From Flectonema sp. DT1601 (Eukaryota; Euglenozoa; Diplonemea; Diplonemida; Diplonemidae), in the NCBI GenBank assembly GCA_964019425.1, contig OZ025837.1:615001-679000 (forward strand): a stretch of DNA of 64,000 bases, written 5' to 3'. The translations under genes were made by a program, and so were the position numbers. Position 1 is the first letter of the stretch. Each line of letters starts with the position of its first letter. This document shows, piece by piece, positions 8,892 to 22,600 of this stretch. A model generated the notes under the pieces. That model was not told where the DNA came from, ran no database searches, and worked only from the letters and a program-made list of their open reading frames with translations.

Positions 8892-11800
8892 ATGACGAAA
8901 GGAGACAGCAGCTCGAGGAGCAGCAGCAGCAGCAGCAACAAGTCAGATGGGAATGAGAAGGACATGAAGAGACCAGAGACTGAAGAGATTCGTTTCTACC
9001 CATTTGGAAACCACGGGTTTGTGACCTACGAGGAATTCTTAGAACTCCCAAGAGGTCAGGACATCAATGAAGAAGACGCTCAGGACGAGGGAAGCATCGA
9101 TGACGAACGTCTTCGAGTGTACAGAACGTTCCAGACTAAGGAAGAACACGACAAGGCCAACCGTTGGAATCTGCAAGAGATGCCGAACACGGAGGTTCCG
9201 TTCAAACTGTTGACGACGTTGGGGAAAATCGAATGGGTGGTGTCGGCATTTGTGAAGTTCTGTGCGATCTGGGGAGTTCTGTACCTCTTCATCATTGCGT
9301 TGGGAGTGATGGGAGAGGCGTTCAAAGTTCTGGGAGGAAAGTCTTCTGGAAAGACCTTCCGTGAGAGTGAGCTTCTGTCCAACCCGTTGGCCGGTCTCTC
9401 GATCGGTATCCTCGCGACGGTTCTGATGCAGTCGTCTTCGACGACGACCTCGATCGTGATTTCGATGGCTGCTTCGAACTTGGTGACGGTGAAGAACGCG
9501 GCGTACTTGGTGATGGGAGCGAACATCGGTACCTCGGTGACCAACACGATCGTTTCGATTGCGCACTTGAACAGCCCGGAACAGTACCGCAGGGCCTTCA
9601 CTTCTGCTGTGTTCCACGACATGTTCAACTGGTTGACTGTGGCGATGTTCCTTCCCCTGGAGGCATCTTCTGGGTTCTTGGTTGAGTTGGCTGGAGCAGC
9701 TGTGGACAGCATGAACCTCGGAGACAAGCAACAGAAGACTGAATTCATCAAGAAGATCACGAAGCCTGCTTCTGGACGTGTGGTGTCTGTGGACAAGAAA
9801 CTGATTGAGAAGATCGCGCAGGCGAAGACCAGCGAGGAGGTGACGAGACTGGAGAAGATGTCGATCATCAAGAAGAAGTCTGGATTCGTTCTCCGTGACA
9901 CCCCGCAGTCTGATGACGAGGCCGGTCTGTTGTTGTTGTTCGTTTCGATCACCATGCTTTGCGCGTGTCTGCTGCTCCTGGTGAAGCTGCTCCAATCTGT
10001 GTTGAAGGGAAAGGTGGCAGTGTACACGAGAAAGGTGCTGAACCTCGACTTCCAGAACAAGTACCTGAAGATGTTCGGTGGATTGGACAGTTACATCCTC
10101 CTCCTCGTGGGAACTGGAGTGACGATCTTGGTGCAGTCGAGTTCGGTTTTCACGTCGACGCTGACCCCGTTGGTTGGTATCGGATTGATTCACATTGAGA
10201 AGGTTGTGGCGTTGACTCACGGAGCAAACATCGGTACGACAGTGACGGGAGTGATCTCGGCGCTCTCGGGAGACAACGTGGACACCGGGATGAGGGTGGC
10301 ACTGGAGCACGTGTTCTTCAACTGCCTCGGAACAGTGATCTGGTTCGTGATCTGGCCTCTGCGTCCGGTTCCCCTCGCGGCTGCGAAGTTCCTCGGAGAG
10401 ACTGCGGCGAACTTGAGATGGTTCCCTCTTGCGTACATCATCGCTGGGTTCGTTGTGTTGCCGACGGTGATCGTGGGTCTTTCGATTCCGGGATGGGAGG
10501 TGTTGGTGGCCGTCGGGATTCCGGTGTTCCTGGGAGTGCTGTTCCTTGCTGGATGGTTGTGGGTGAGGAGAAACAGAGCGGACCTTCTTTCCCGTGGAGG
10601 ATGCCTGCGATCGGAGATGTCGCCTTGCGGATGTGCTTACCCGAACTGGATGCAGGTGTGGGGAGGGGAGCGTAACCAGGACACTGTGAACATGGAAGAG
10701 CTGAGGAAGAAGGAAGCGTTGGCGGAGGCGGAACAAGTTGCCGAGTGGCCGACTTCGCCGATGGCGTGGGGTATGGCGTTGTTGGCGTTCCTCGGATTGC
10801 TGTTGGCGATTCCAACTGCCCAGTGGAGACGTATCCGTTACGCGACGGAGGGTCGTGGAAGAAAGGAGTACGGATTCGGTCTTTGGGAGGTTTGCACTGA
10901 CGACTTCAAGGAGGACGTGGCGTGGGCGACGAGGCCGCCACTGTGCGACCAGGCGCAGGTGAACGAGTGTGCGAAGGATTTGGGACGCAGTTGCAAGACC
11001 ACCGGCTGGGCATCGGAGTTCCAACCTACCAGCTTGGAGGACGAGATGTACAAGAGTGCTTGGCAGACTTGCTCGAAGCTCGGATGCCGTGTGTGGGATT
11101 GGCTGCAGCACTGCCCTGAGATGTCTGAATGCAGTGCGAACAAGGAGTTCCACACCAACCGTTGCGCTGCTGTGGTGTACGACTACAAGTTCTTCAACCA
11201 CAACCAAATGGATGCGAAGGGTGTCGTTTACACTTACCCTGGGGAGACTTCGACGGTGCCACCTCCTCTGGAGAGCACGCCGGCTCACTCGAACGTGTTC
11301 CTCTCGGGAACCTCCAGCAGCTACAAGGTGTCGACCTTCCCTGTGGCCCCGAAGACCCTGAACGAGCTGAACTCTGTGAACGCGCCGACGGGACTGACTG
11401 CTTCCTGCACCGACTGTACCGAGACCTGTGGTTCGTCTACTGATCGCAAGGTTTGCACCGATGCCCCGGCGTTCACTGGACTTGCGTACGACAGCTGTTC
11501 GGGAGAATTGCTTGCGGTGAGCGGACGGGGTCCAACTTTGGGATGCACGGACGGAAGCGCGTTCGTGTTCCAGGGATTCTCACCTTCGATGTCGAAGATG
11601 TCTCTGACGAAGGCGAGGAACTCCAATTCTCACTTGGCTGAGATCGGATCGACTGTTCCGTTGAAGCGCACCAACACCGTGGGAACGATCAGCTACGCGA
11701 ACGGACTTCCGAGCACGAACAGTTGGGGTACGCTGTACGATGCTCCGTCTGCCACGGCTGCTTCGACTTGCACGGGAACTGTTGCCGCTGACACGCAGGG

Positions 11801-13437
11801 TCTCGACCTCGGAGACGTTCACGTTATCAGGTACAAGCAGGGCACGACTTCGGGTATCTACGTTGGTTCTGATCAATACGGAGCGAAGATCGTGTTCTGG
11901 GACGACAACGGTGAGATTCTGGCGACCTACGTGGCGGCAACCGGAGCGAACGTCGCCAACACGATTGAGATCCTTCCTTCGGAGTTCGGATCCCGCGACA
12001 GAACGAGTGGACGAGTGACGATGGCGATCAACTCTGCCAAGTCGAAGATGGTAGTTTGTTCACAGGTTGCGATGAGCAGCATTGCGTACCTCCGCAACAG
12101 TCCTGTTGTCAGGTGTGCGGTGTTGGACATCAGCAACTACAGGACTCCGGTATTGTCGAGTGTGAAGCTCATCTTGCAGAACGAAGCATCTGCTGAGTAC
12201 AGTACGAGTGTCAGGGGAGTTGCTTCCACCCAGTCTGAAGTTGAGTTGGTTTCCGCCCAGTGGCTCTCTGGTGACAAGGTTCTGTTCTTGGAACAGGGAA
12301 AGGTATGTGTAGTTTTATTTTCCCCCCTTTTTTTATGGTTACAATAATTATTTTGCACCAGTTTTTTTTGTTTATGTTAATGTTTGTGTTACAATAGCGT
12401 TGAAGATTAAAATAAATAAAACTATATTTGAAAACTTAAAAATTAAACAGTTTGCCAACAAGAAGCTTGGAGGAGGAATGTACGTGGCTGACTTCAGTAC
12501 CGGAAATGACATCAAGTCGTTGACTACCAACACTCTGGTAAACATTGAAGGAGCTGCTGTGAGAGCGAAGGCTTCGGTCACCAACCCGTCAACGGCTGTG
12601 GAATCGGACTACGAAGCCAACCCGTTGGCTTACCAAGTGCTCGCGAACGCCAATGCCAGACCGGTTGACGTGGAAAAGCTGATGGACCTGAACGAGATCC
12701 AGGAGAGCTCGAGAGTGAAGATGTCGTCGTCACCGATGGGTGCGATGTTGGTGCCGAACGAGCACAACGTCGTTCTCGCTGAAGACAACAAGTTCGGAGC
12801 TACTGGAAGCGGATACTCGAACGTTCACGTGATCAACTTGAAGAATGAGTTGAAGTTGACGCAAGCGAGCTGCTCGACCTCACCACCATCGGCACCTGAC
12901 GCAAGCAGAATTGTGAAGGGAACTGAGAGGTGTCGTGACATCGGAGACGTGTGTCCTGAGGGAGACCTTTCTGGGGACTTCAGAGCCGTTGCCGGGTGTG
13001 CTGTGACCGCATGCGTTCTTCTGTTCATTGGTTTGGCGGCACTGATCGCGTACACTTGTAGCAAGAAGGCTGCCCTCGCCATCTACGTGACCACCGGTTG
13101 CTTCTCCGTGAGCTGGATTCTGCTGCTCGTTGTGTGGGTCAGAATCGACACCCTGGAAGAGAGCACCTACACCTGCATGTTCCAAGATGAAGCTCTGAGA
13201 GGTGGCCTCGTGTTGATTACGGGAAAGCTCGGGTACATGACCATGGAGAGTTACTCTTGGGCATTCTCAATATTCTCGTGGGGAATGATGACTATTTCCC
13301 TGGCAGCTGTGTTGCACCACGTCATCAGCAAGGCTTGCTGCCCTGACCCTCTCGCCGAGAAGAAGAAGGACCTCGAGGACGGCGAGTGCAGTGCGGACAG
13401 CAGCAGCAATGCTCCTGACCAGACTGACGACAAGTAA
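8892..13437 (+). CDS. Sodium/phosphate cotransporter with giant C-terminal region, copy 1
   Basis: Two exons, 8892-12302 and 12451-13437, joined in phase 0, give 1,465 residues. Residues about 105-610 form an SLC34/NptA-type Na/Pi cotransporter with its inverted repeat. Each half has the QSSS signature: QSSSTTTS from Q180 and QSSSVFTS from Q415. These motifs line the sodium and phosphate site in the family. The usual protein is about 600-700 residues long. Here it continues with a Cys-containing loop, a TM helix near 625, a Cys-rich stretch, about 450 residues of beta-rich sequence that reads like a propeller, and at least three further TM helices near the C-terminus. Expected role: plasma-membrane phosphate uptake. 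Codons end mostly in C/G, unlike the neighbours, suggesting high expression. The N-terminus has a run of Ser encoded by AGC repeats. Confidence 0.85.
12303..12450 (+). other. Cis-spliced intron in cotransporter copy 1
   Basis: The donor AAG|GTATGT and the acceptor TTAAACAG|TTT bound 148 bases. The reading frame is closed by stops inside the segment, base composition drops sharply to A/T, and the protein resumes in register (G-K then F-A-N-K). The same intron is in copies 2 (17748-17895) and 3 (23193-23341, one extra T). Confidence 0.85.
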
Positions 13438-14189
13438 ACTTGACGAGTCTAAACTTTATACCAAATTATAAAATAAGTTTTTCCTCTCCTGCGTGATTTC
13501 TTTATTCTTTCCCACCCACAATTGCACACGTGCATGAGGATCAGACGGATTAATTCAAATTCCCTCCCATCATATTACCCATTTCTGTTGTAGACAATCG
13601 ACTGAGTTAAGGGATCCTCACTTCCCGTGTTTTCCCTTACTCGGTATCATCGTTTTCACCTCCTCTTCTTTCGTTTTCCAATGACGGAGACCATAGAATA
13701 GCACGAAATACTATATTATTTATCATCGTCGCTTACTATGTCTCTGCGGATTATTGTTTTCATTTTTTTTTGCTTAAAAAAATACAACACATCAGCCTTT
13801 TCTATTTTTGTTATTAAAAAAAAAATGTATTTAATTTTACGACTACAGTCGGAGGAGGAGCTCTTTTTTCTTCCTGACAAGCCAATAGTAAATTAATATT
13901 TTGATACCTCCCTTCTTCCTGTTTATGGTCGTTCCTTCTGATCGTTTTCATTGTTTTCGGTGTACTCTCTCACTCGAGTTTGTCGTCGTCGTCCAACACC
14001 CCGGATCTGATTGGGGAGTTGGATGAGATGAACATACTTTGTGAGAGTTGCTTCTGATTGAATGGAAATAATATCTTATGTTGACAACCTAAACTAATGA
14101 ATTCATGAACACATTTTATTGTGAGTCAGTTATTGTTGATGGTTGCCTTGATTTCTTAATTCTTAATTCTTCAACAGAATTCGGTTCTA
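13438..14189. other. Intergenic spacer between cotransporter copies 1 and 2
   Basis: About 750 bases repeated almost unchanged after copies 2 and 3. It should hold the polyadenylation region and the acceptor for the next copy. No ORF of interest and no RNA gene seen. Confidence 0.6.
14156..14177 (+). promoter_or_regulatory. Putative spliced-leader acceptor, cotransporter copy 2
   Basis: A TTCTTAATTCTT tract ending in CAACAG at 14177, 12 bases before the long-form ATG (14190). A second acceptor-like tract ends at 14294, inside the open frame and before the second ATG (14334). Copy 3 has the same pair 5,445 bases on. Confidence 0.5.
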
Positions 14190-17100
14190 ATGAGCAGCAA
14201 CAGTAACAGCAACATTGGCAGCAGTAGTGGCAGATCGAGTAATTCAATATTGTCGTACTTATCATCATTTACTTCTTCTTCACTTCCTCAACAGATCAAC
14301 TCCTTTGAGAGATCTCAAATAAGAAAGTCAAAAATGACGAAAGGAGACAGCAGCTCGAGGAGCAGCAGCAGCAGCAGCAGCAACAAGTCAGATGGGAATG
14401 AGAAGGACATGAAGAGACCAGAGACTGAAGAGATTCGTTTCTACCCATTTGGAAACCACGGGTTTGTGACCTACGAGGAATTCTTAGAACTCCCAAGAGG
14501 TCAGGACATCAATGAAGAAGACGCTCAGGACGAGGGAAGCATCGATGACGAACGTCTTCGAGTGTACAGAACGTTCCAGACTAAGGAAGAACACGACAAG
14601 GCCAACCGTTGGAATCTGCAAGAGATGCCGAACACGGAGGTTCCGTTCAAACTGTTGACGACGTTGGGGAAAATCGAATGGGTGGTGTCGGCATTTGTGA
14701 AGTTCTGTGCGATCTGGGGAGTTCTGTACCTCTTCATCATTGCGTTGGGAGTGATGGGAGAGGCGTTCAAAGTTCTGGGAGGAAAGTCTTCTGGAAAGAC
14801 CTTCCGTGAGAGTGAGCTTCTGTCCAACCCGTTGGCCGGTCTCTCGATCGGTATCCTCGCGACGGTTCTGATGCAGTCGTCTTCGACGACGACCTCGATC
14901 GTGATTTCGATGGCTGCTTCGAACTTGGTGACGGTGAAGAACGCGGCGTACTTGGTGATGGGAGCGAACATCGGTACCTCGGTGACCAACACGATCGTTT
15001 CGATTGCGCACTTGAACAGCCCGGAACAGTACCGCAGGGCCTTCACTTCTGCTGTGTTCCACGACATGTTCAACTGGTTGACTGTGGCGATGTTCCTTCC
15101 CCTGGAGGCATCTTCTGGGTTCTTGGTTGAGTTGGCTGGAGCAGCTGTGGACAGCATGAACCTCGGAGACAAGCAACAGAAGACTGAATTCATCAAGAAG
15201 ATCACGAAGCCTGCTTCTGGACGTGTGGTGTCTGTGGACAAGAAACTGATTGAGAAGATCGCGCAGGCGAAGACCAGCGAGGAGGTGACGAGACTGGAGA
15301 AGATGTCGATCATCAAGAAGAAGTCTGGATTCGTTCTCCGTGACACCCCGCAGTCTGATGACGAGGCCGGTCTGTTGTTGTTGTTCGTTTCGATCACCAT
15401 GCTTTGCGCGTGTCTGCTGCTCCTGGTGAAGCTGCTCCAATCTGTGTTGAAGGGAAAGGTGGCAGTGTACACGAGAAAGGTGCTGAACCTCGACTTCCAG
15501 AACAAGTACCTGAAGATGTTCGGTGGATTGGACAGTTACATCCTCCTCCTCGTGGGAACTGGAGTGACGATCTTGGTGCAGTCGAGTTCGGTTTTCACGT
15601 CGACACTGACCCCGTTGGTTGGTATCGGATTGATTCACATTGAGAAGGTTGTGGCGTTGACTCACGGAGCAAACATCGGTACGACGGTGACGGGAGTGAT
15701 CTCGGCGCTCTCGGGAGACAACGTGGACACCGGGATGAGGGTGGCACTGGAGCACGTGTTCTTCAACTGCCTCGGAACAGTGATCTGGTTCGTGATCTGG
15801 CCTCTGCGTCCGGTTCCCCTCGCGGCTGCGAAGTTCCTCGGAGAGACTGCGGCGAACTTGAGATGGTTCCCTCTTGCGTACATCATCGCTGGGTTCGTTG
15901 TGTTGCCGACGGTGATCGTGGGTCTTTCGATTCCGGGATGGGAGGTGTTGGTGGCCGTCGGGATTCCGGTGTTCCTGGGAGTGCTGTTCCTTGCTGGATG
16001 GTTGTGGGTGAGGAGAAACAGAGCGGACCTTCTTTCCCGTGGAGGATGCCTGCGATCGGAGATGTCGCCTTGCGGATGTGCTTACCCGAACTGGATGCAG
16101 GTGTGGGGAGGGGAGCGTAACCAGGACACTGTGAACATGGAAGAGCTGAGGAAGAAGGAAGCGTTGGCGGAGGCGGAACAAGTTGCCGAGTGGCCGACTT
16201 CGCCGATGGCGTGGGGTATGGCGTTGTTGGCGTTCCTCGGATTGCTGTTGGCGATTCCAACTGCCCAGTGGAGACGTATCCGTTACGCGACGGAGGGTCG
16301 TGGAAGAAAGGAGTACGGATTCGGTCTTTGGGAGGTTTGCACTGACGACTTCAAGGAGGACGTGGCGTGGGCGACGAGGCCGCCACTGTGCGACCAGGCG
16401 CAGGTGAACGAGTGTGCGAAGGATTTGGGACGCAGTTGCAAGACCACCGGCTGGGCATCGGAGTTCCAACCTACCAGCTTGGAGGACGAGATGTACAAGA
16501 GTGCTTGGCAGACTTGCTCGAAGCTCGGATGCCGTGTGTGGGATTGGCTGCAGCACTGCCCTGAGATGTCTGAATGCAGTGCGAACAAGGAGTTCCACAC
16601 CAACCGTTGCGCTGCTGTGGTGTACGACTACAAGTTCTTCAACCACAACCAAATGGATGCGAAGGGTGTCGTTTACACTTACCCTGGGGAGACTTCGACG
16701 GTGCCACCTCCTCTGGAGAGCACGCCGGCTCACTCGAACGTGTTCCTCTCGGGAACCTCCAGCAGCTACAAGGTGTCGACCTTCCCTGTGGCCCCGAAGA
16801 CCCTGAACGAGTTGAACTCTGTGAACGCGCCGACGGGACTGACTGCTTCCTGCACCGACTGTACCGAGACCTGTGGTTCGTCTACTGATCGCAAGGTTTG
16901 CACCGATGCCCCGGCGTTCACTGGACTTGCGTACGACAGCTGTTCGGGAGAATTGCTTGCGGTGAGCGGACGGGGTCCAACTTTGGGATGCACGGACGGA
17001 AGCGCGTTCGTGTTCCAGGGATTCTCACCTTCGATGTCGAAGATGTCTCTGACGAAGGCGAGGAACTCCAATTCTCACTTGGCTGAGATCGGATCGACTG

Positions 17101-18882
17101 TTCCGTTGAAGCGCACCAACACCGTGGGAACGATCAGCTACGCGAACGGACTTCCGAGCACGAACAGTTGGGGTACGCTGTACGATGCTCCGTCTGCCAC
17201 GGCTGCTTCGACTTGCACGGGAACTGTTGCCGCTGACACGCAGGGTCTCGACCTCGGAGACGTTCACGTTATCAGGTACAAGCAGGGCACGACTTCGGGT
17301 ATCTACGTTGGTTCTGATCAATACGGAGCGAAGATCGTGTTCTGGGACGACAACGGTGAGATTCTGGCGACCTACGTGGCGGCAACCGGAGCGAACGTCG
17401 CCAACACGATTGAGATCCTTCCTTCGGAGTTCGGATCCCGCGACAGAACGAGTGGACGAGTGACGATGGCGATCAACTCTGCCAAGTCGAAGATGGTAGT
17501 TTGTTCACAGGTTGCGATGAGCAGCATTGCGTACCTCCGCAACAGTCCTGTTGTCAGGTGTGCGGTGTTGGACATCAGCAACTACAGGACTCCGGTATTG
17601 TCGAGTGTGAAGCTCATCTTGCAGAACGAAGCATCTGCTGAGTACAGTACGAGTGTCAGGGGAGTTGCTTCCACCCAGTCTGAAGTTGAGTTGGTTTCCG
17701 CCCAGTGGCTCTCTGGTGACAAGGTTCTGTTCTTGGAACAGGGAAAGGTATGTGTAGTTTTATTTTCCCCCCTTTTTTTATGGTTACAATAATTATTTTG
17801 CACCAGTTTTTTTTGTTTATGTTAATGTTTGTGTTACAATAGCGTTGAAGATTAAAATAAATAATACTATATTTGAAAAATTAAAAATTAAACAGTTTGC
17901 CAACAAGAAGCTTGGAGGAGGAATGTACGTGGCTGACTTCAGTACCGGAAATGACATCAAGTCGTTGACTACCAACACTCTGGTAAACATTGAAGGAGCT
18001 GCTGTGAGAGCGAAGGCTTCGGTCACCAACCCGTCAACGGCTGTGGAATCGGACTACGAAGCCAACCCGTTGGCTTACCAAGTGCTCGCGAACGCCAATG
18101 CCAGACCGGTTGACGTGGAAAAGCTGATGGACCTGAACGAGATCCAGGAGAGCTCGAGAGTGAAGATGTCGTCGTCACCGATGGGTGCGATGTTGGTGCC
18201 GAACGAGCACAACGTCGTTCTCGCTGAAGACAACAAGTTCGGAGCTACTGGAAGCGGATACTCGAACGTTCACGTGATCAACTTGAAGAATGAGTTGAAG
18301 TTGACGCAAGCGAGCTGCTCGACCTCACCACCATCGGCACCTGACGCAAGCAGAATTGTGAAGGGAACTGAGAGGTGTCGTGACATCGGAGACGTGTGTC
18401 CTGAGGGAGACCTTTCTGGGGACTTCAGAGCCGTTGCCGGGTGTGCTGTGACCGCATGCGTTCTTCTGTTCATTGGTTTGGCGGCACTGATCGCGTACAC
18501 TTGTAGCAAGAAGGCTGCCCTCGCCATCTACGTGACCACCGGTTGCTTCTCCGTGAGCTGGATTCTGCTGCTCGTTGTGTGGGTCAGAATCGACACCCTG
18601 GAAGAGAGCACCTACACCTGCATGTTCCAAGATGAAGCTCTGAGAGGTGGCCTCGTGTTGATTACGGGAAAGCTCGGGTACATGACCATGGAGAGTTACT
18701 CTTGGGCATTCTCAATATTCTCGTGGGGAATGATGACTATTTCCCTGGCAGCTGTGTTGCACCACGTCATCAGCAAGGCTTGCTGCCCTGACCCTCTCGC
18801 CGAGAAGAAGAAGGACCTCGAGGACGGCGAGTGCAGTGCGGACAGCAGCAGCAATGCTCCTGACCAGACTGACGACAAGTAA
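14190..18882 (+). CDS. Sodium/phosphate cotransporter with giant C-terminal region, copy 2
   Basis: Exons 14190-17747 and 17896-18882 give 1,514 residues from the upstream ATG, or 1,466 from the ATG at 14334 that corresponds to the only start in copy 1. The extra 48 residues are Ser/Asn-rich (SNSNSNIGSSSG) and have no domain. An AG acceptor lies before each ATG, so either form could be made. In the shared part, the coding differences I found from copy 1 are synonymous, apart from one extra AGC codon in the Ser run. The catalytic QSSS motifs, the intron and the C-terminal TM helices are all intact, so this is a functional-looking paralogue. The near-identity over 5.4 kb including spacers indicates recent tandem duplication or continuing gene conversion. 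Confidence 0.85.
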
Positions 18883-19634
18883 ACTTGACGAGTCTAAACT
18901 TTATACCAAATTATAAAATAAGTTTTTCCTCTCCTGCGTGATTTCTTTATTCTTTCCCACCCACAATTGCACACGTGCATGAGGATCAGACGGATTAATT
19001 CAAATTCCCTCCCATCATATTACCCATTTCTGTTGTAGACAATCGACTGAGTTAAGGGATCCTCACTTCCCGTGTTTTCCCTTACTCGGTATCATCGTTT
19101 TCACCTCCTCTTCTTTCGTTTTCCAATGACGGAGACCATAGAATAGCACGAAATACTATATTATTTATCATCGTCGCTTACTATGTCTCTGCGGATTATT
19201 GTTTTCATTTTTTTTTGCTTAAAAAAATACAACACATCAGCCTTTTCTATTTTTGTTATTAAAAAAAAAATGTATTTAATTTTACGACTACAGTCGGAGG
19301 AGGAGCTCTTTTTTCTTCCTGACAAGCCAATAGTAAATTAATATTTTGATACCTCCCTTCTTCCTGTTTATGGTCGTTCCTTCTGATCGTTTTCATTGTT
19401 TTCGGTGTACTCTCTCACTCGAGTTTGTCGTCGTCGTCCAACACCCCGGATCTGATTGGGGAGTTGGATGAGATGAACATACTTTGTGAGAGTTGCTTCT
19501 GATTGAATGGAAATAATATCTTATGTTGACAACCTAAACTAATGAATTCATGAACACATTTTATTGTGAGTCAGTTATTGTTGATGGTTGCCTTGATTTC
19601 TTAATTCTTAATTCTTCAACAGAATTCGGTTCTA
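18883..19634. other. Intergenic spacer between cotransporter copies 2 and 3
   Basis: Practically identical to the spacer at 13438-14189; part of the 5,445-bp repeat unit. No separate feature seen. Confidence 0.6.
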
Positions 19635-22600
19635 ATGAGCAGCAACAGTAACAGCAACATTGGCAGCAGTAGTGGCAGATCGAGTAATTCAATATTGTCG
19701 TACTTATCATCATTTACTTCTTCTTCACTTCCTCAACAGATCAACTCCTTTGAGAGATCTCAAATAAGAAAGTCAAAAATGACGAAAGGAGACAGCAGCT
19801 CGAGGAGCAGCAGCAGCAGCAGCAGCAACAAGTCAGATGGGAATGAGAAGGACATGAAGAGACCAGAGACTGAAGAGATTCGTTTCTACCCATTTGGAAA
19901 CCACGGGTTTGTGACCTACGAGGAATTCTTAGAACTCCCAAGAGGTCAGGACATCAATGAAGAAGACGCTCAGGACGAGGGAAGCATCGATGACGAACGT
20001 CTTCGAGTGTACAGAACGTTCCAGACTAAGGAAGAACACGACAAGGCCAACCGTTGGAATCTGCAAGAGATGCCGAACACGGAGGTTCCGTTCAAACTGT
20101 TGACGACGTTGGGGAAAATCGAATGGGTGGTGTCGGCATTTGTGAAGTTCTGTGCGATCTGGGGAGTTCTGTACCTCTTCATCATTGCGTTGGGAGTGAT
20201 GGGAGAGGCGTTCAAAGTTCTGGGAGGAAAGTCTTCTGGAAAGACCTTCCGTGAGAGTGAGCTTCTGTCCAACCCGTTGGCCGGTCTCTCGATCGGTATC
20301 CTCGCGACGGTTCTGATGCAGTCGTCTTCGACGACGACCTCGATCGTGATTTCGATGGCTGCTTCGAACTTGGTGACGGTGAAGAACGCGGCGTACTTGG
20401 TGATGGGAGCGAACATCGGTACCTCGGTGACCAACACGATCGTTTCGATTGCGCACTTGAACAGCCCGGAACAGTACCGCAGGGCCTTCACTTCTGCTGT
20501 GTTCCACGACATGTTCAACTGGTTGACTGTGGCGATGTTCCTTCCCCTGGAGGCATCTTCTGGGTTCTTGGTTGAGTTGGCTGGAGCAGCTGTGGACAGC
20601 ATGAACCTCGGAGACAAGCAACAGAAGACTGAATTCATCAAGAAGATCACGAAGCCTGCTTCTGGACGTGTGGTGTCTGTGGACAAGAAACTGATTGAGA
20701 AGATCGCGCAGGCGAAGACCAGCGAGGAGGTGACGAGACTGGAGAAGATGTCGATCATCAAGAAGAAGTCTGGATTCGTTCTCCGTGACACCCCGCAGTC
20801 TGATGACGAGGCCGGTCTGTTGTTGTTGTTCGTTTCGATCACCATGCTTTGCGCGTGTCTGCTGCTCCTGGTGAAGCTGCTCCAATCTGTGTTGAAGGGA
20901 AAGGTGGCAGTGTACACGAGAAAGGTGCTGAACCTCGACTTCCAGAACAAGTACCTGAAGATGTTCGGTGGATTGGACAGTTACATCCTCCTCCTCGTGG
21001 GAACTGGAGTGACGATCTTGGTGCAGTCGAGTTCGGTTTTCACGTCGACACTGACCCCGTTGGTTGGTATCGGATTGATTCACATTGAGAAGGTTGTGGC
21101 GTTGACTCACGGAGCAAACATCGGTACGACGGTGACGGGAGTGATCTCGGCGCTCTCGGGAGACAACGTGGACACCGGGATGAGGGTGGCACTGGAGCAC
21201 GTGTTCTTCAACTGCCTCGGAACAGTGATCTGGTTCGTGATCTGGCCTCTGCGTCCGGTTCCCCTCGCGGCTGCGAAGTTCCTCGGAGAGACTGCGGCGA
21301 ACTTGAGATGGTTCCCTCTTGCGTACATCATCGCTGGGTTCGTTGTGTTGCCGACGGTGATCGTGGGTCTTTCGATTCCGGGATGGGAGGTGTTGGTGGC
21401 CGTCGGGATTCCGGTGTTCCTGGGAGTGCTGTTCCTTGCTGGATGGTTGTGGGTGAGGAGAAACAGAGCGGACCTTCTTTCCCGTGGAGGATGCCTGCGA
21501 TCGGAGATGTCGCCTTGCGGATGTGCTTACCCGAACTGGATGCAGGTGTGGGGAGGGGAGCGTAACCAGGACACTGTGAACATGGAAGAGCTGAGGAAGA
21601 AGGAAGCGTTGGCGGAGGCGGAACAAGTTGCCGAGTGGCCGACTTCGCCGATGGCGTGGGGTATGGCGTTGTTGGCGTTCCTCGGATTGCTGTTGGCGAT
21701 TCCAACTGCCCAGTGGAGACGTATCCGTTACGCGACGGAGGGTCGTGGAAGAAAGGAGTACGGATTCGGTCTTTGGGAGGTTTGCACTGACGACTTCAAG
21801 GAGGACGTGGCGTGGGCGACGAGGCCGCCACTGTGCGACCAGGCGCAGGTGAACGAGTGTGCGAAGGATTTGGGACGCAGTTGCAAGACCACCGGCTGGG
21901 CATCGGAGTTCCAACCTACCAGCTTGGAGGACGAGATGTACAAGAGTGCTTGGCAGACTTGCTCGAAGCTCGGATGCCGTGTGTGGGATTGGCTGCAGCA
22001 CTGCCCTGAGATGTCTGAATGCAGTGCGAACAAGGAGTTCCACACCAACCGTTGCGCTGCTGTGGTGTACGACTACAAGTTCTTCAACCACAACCAAATG
22101 GATGCGAAGGGTGTCGTTTACACTTACCCTGGGGAGACTTCGACGGTGCCACCTCCTCTGGAGAGCACGCCGGCTCACTCGAACGTGTTCCTCTCGGGAA
22201 CCTCCAGCAGCTACAAGGTGTCGACCTTCCCTGTGGCCCCGAAGACCCTGAACGAGTTGAACTCTGTGAACGCGCCGACGGGACTGACTGCTTCCTGCAC
22301 CGACTGTACCGAGACCTGTGGTTCGTCTACTGATCGCAAGGTTTGCACCGATGCCCCGGCGTTCACTGGACTTGCGTACGACAGCTGTTCGGGAGAATTG
22401 CTTGCGGTGAGCGGACGGGGTCCAACTTTGGGATGCACGGACGGAAGCGCGTTCGTGTTCCAGGGATTCTCACCTTCGATGTCGAAGATGTCTCTGACGA
22501 AGGCGAGGAACTCCAATTCTCACTTGGCTGAGATCGGATCGACTGTTCCGTTGAAGCGCACCAACACCGTGGGAACGATCAGCTACGCGAACGGACTTCC

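Noticed and set aside
9080-10060. 326-codon minus-strand ORF in the same place
   Set aside because: Same reason; it overlaps the transporter core in another frame and lacks any recognisable motif.
9039-11288. 749-codon minus-strand ORF inside cotransporter copy 1 (and its equivalents in copies 2 and 3)
   Set aside because: It is antisense to a clear transporter, is rich in Arg/His/Gln with no domain, and arises from C/G-ending codons on the + strand that remove stops on the other.
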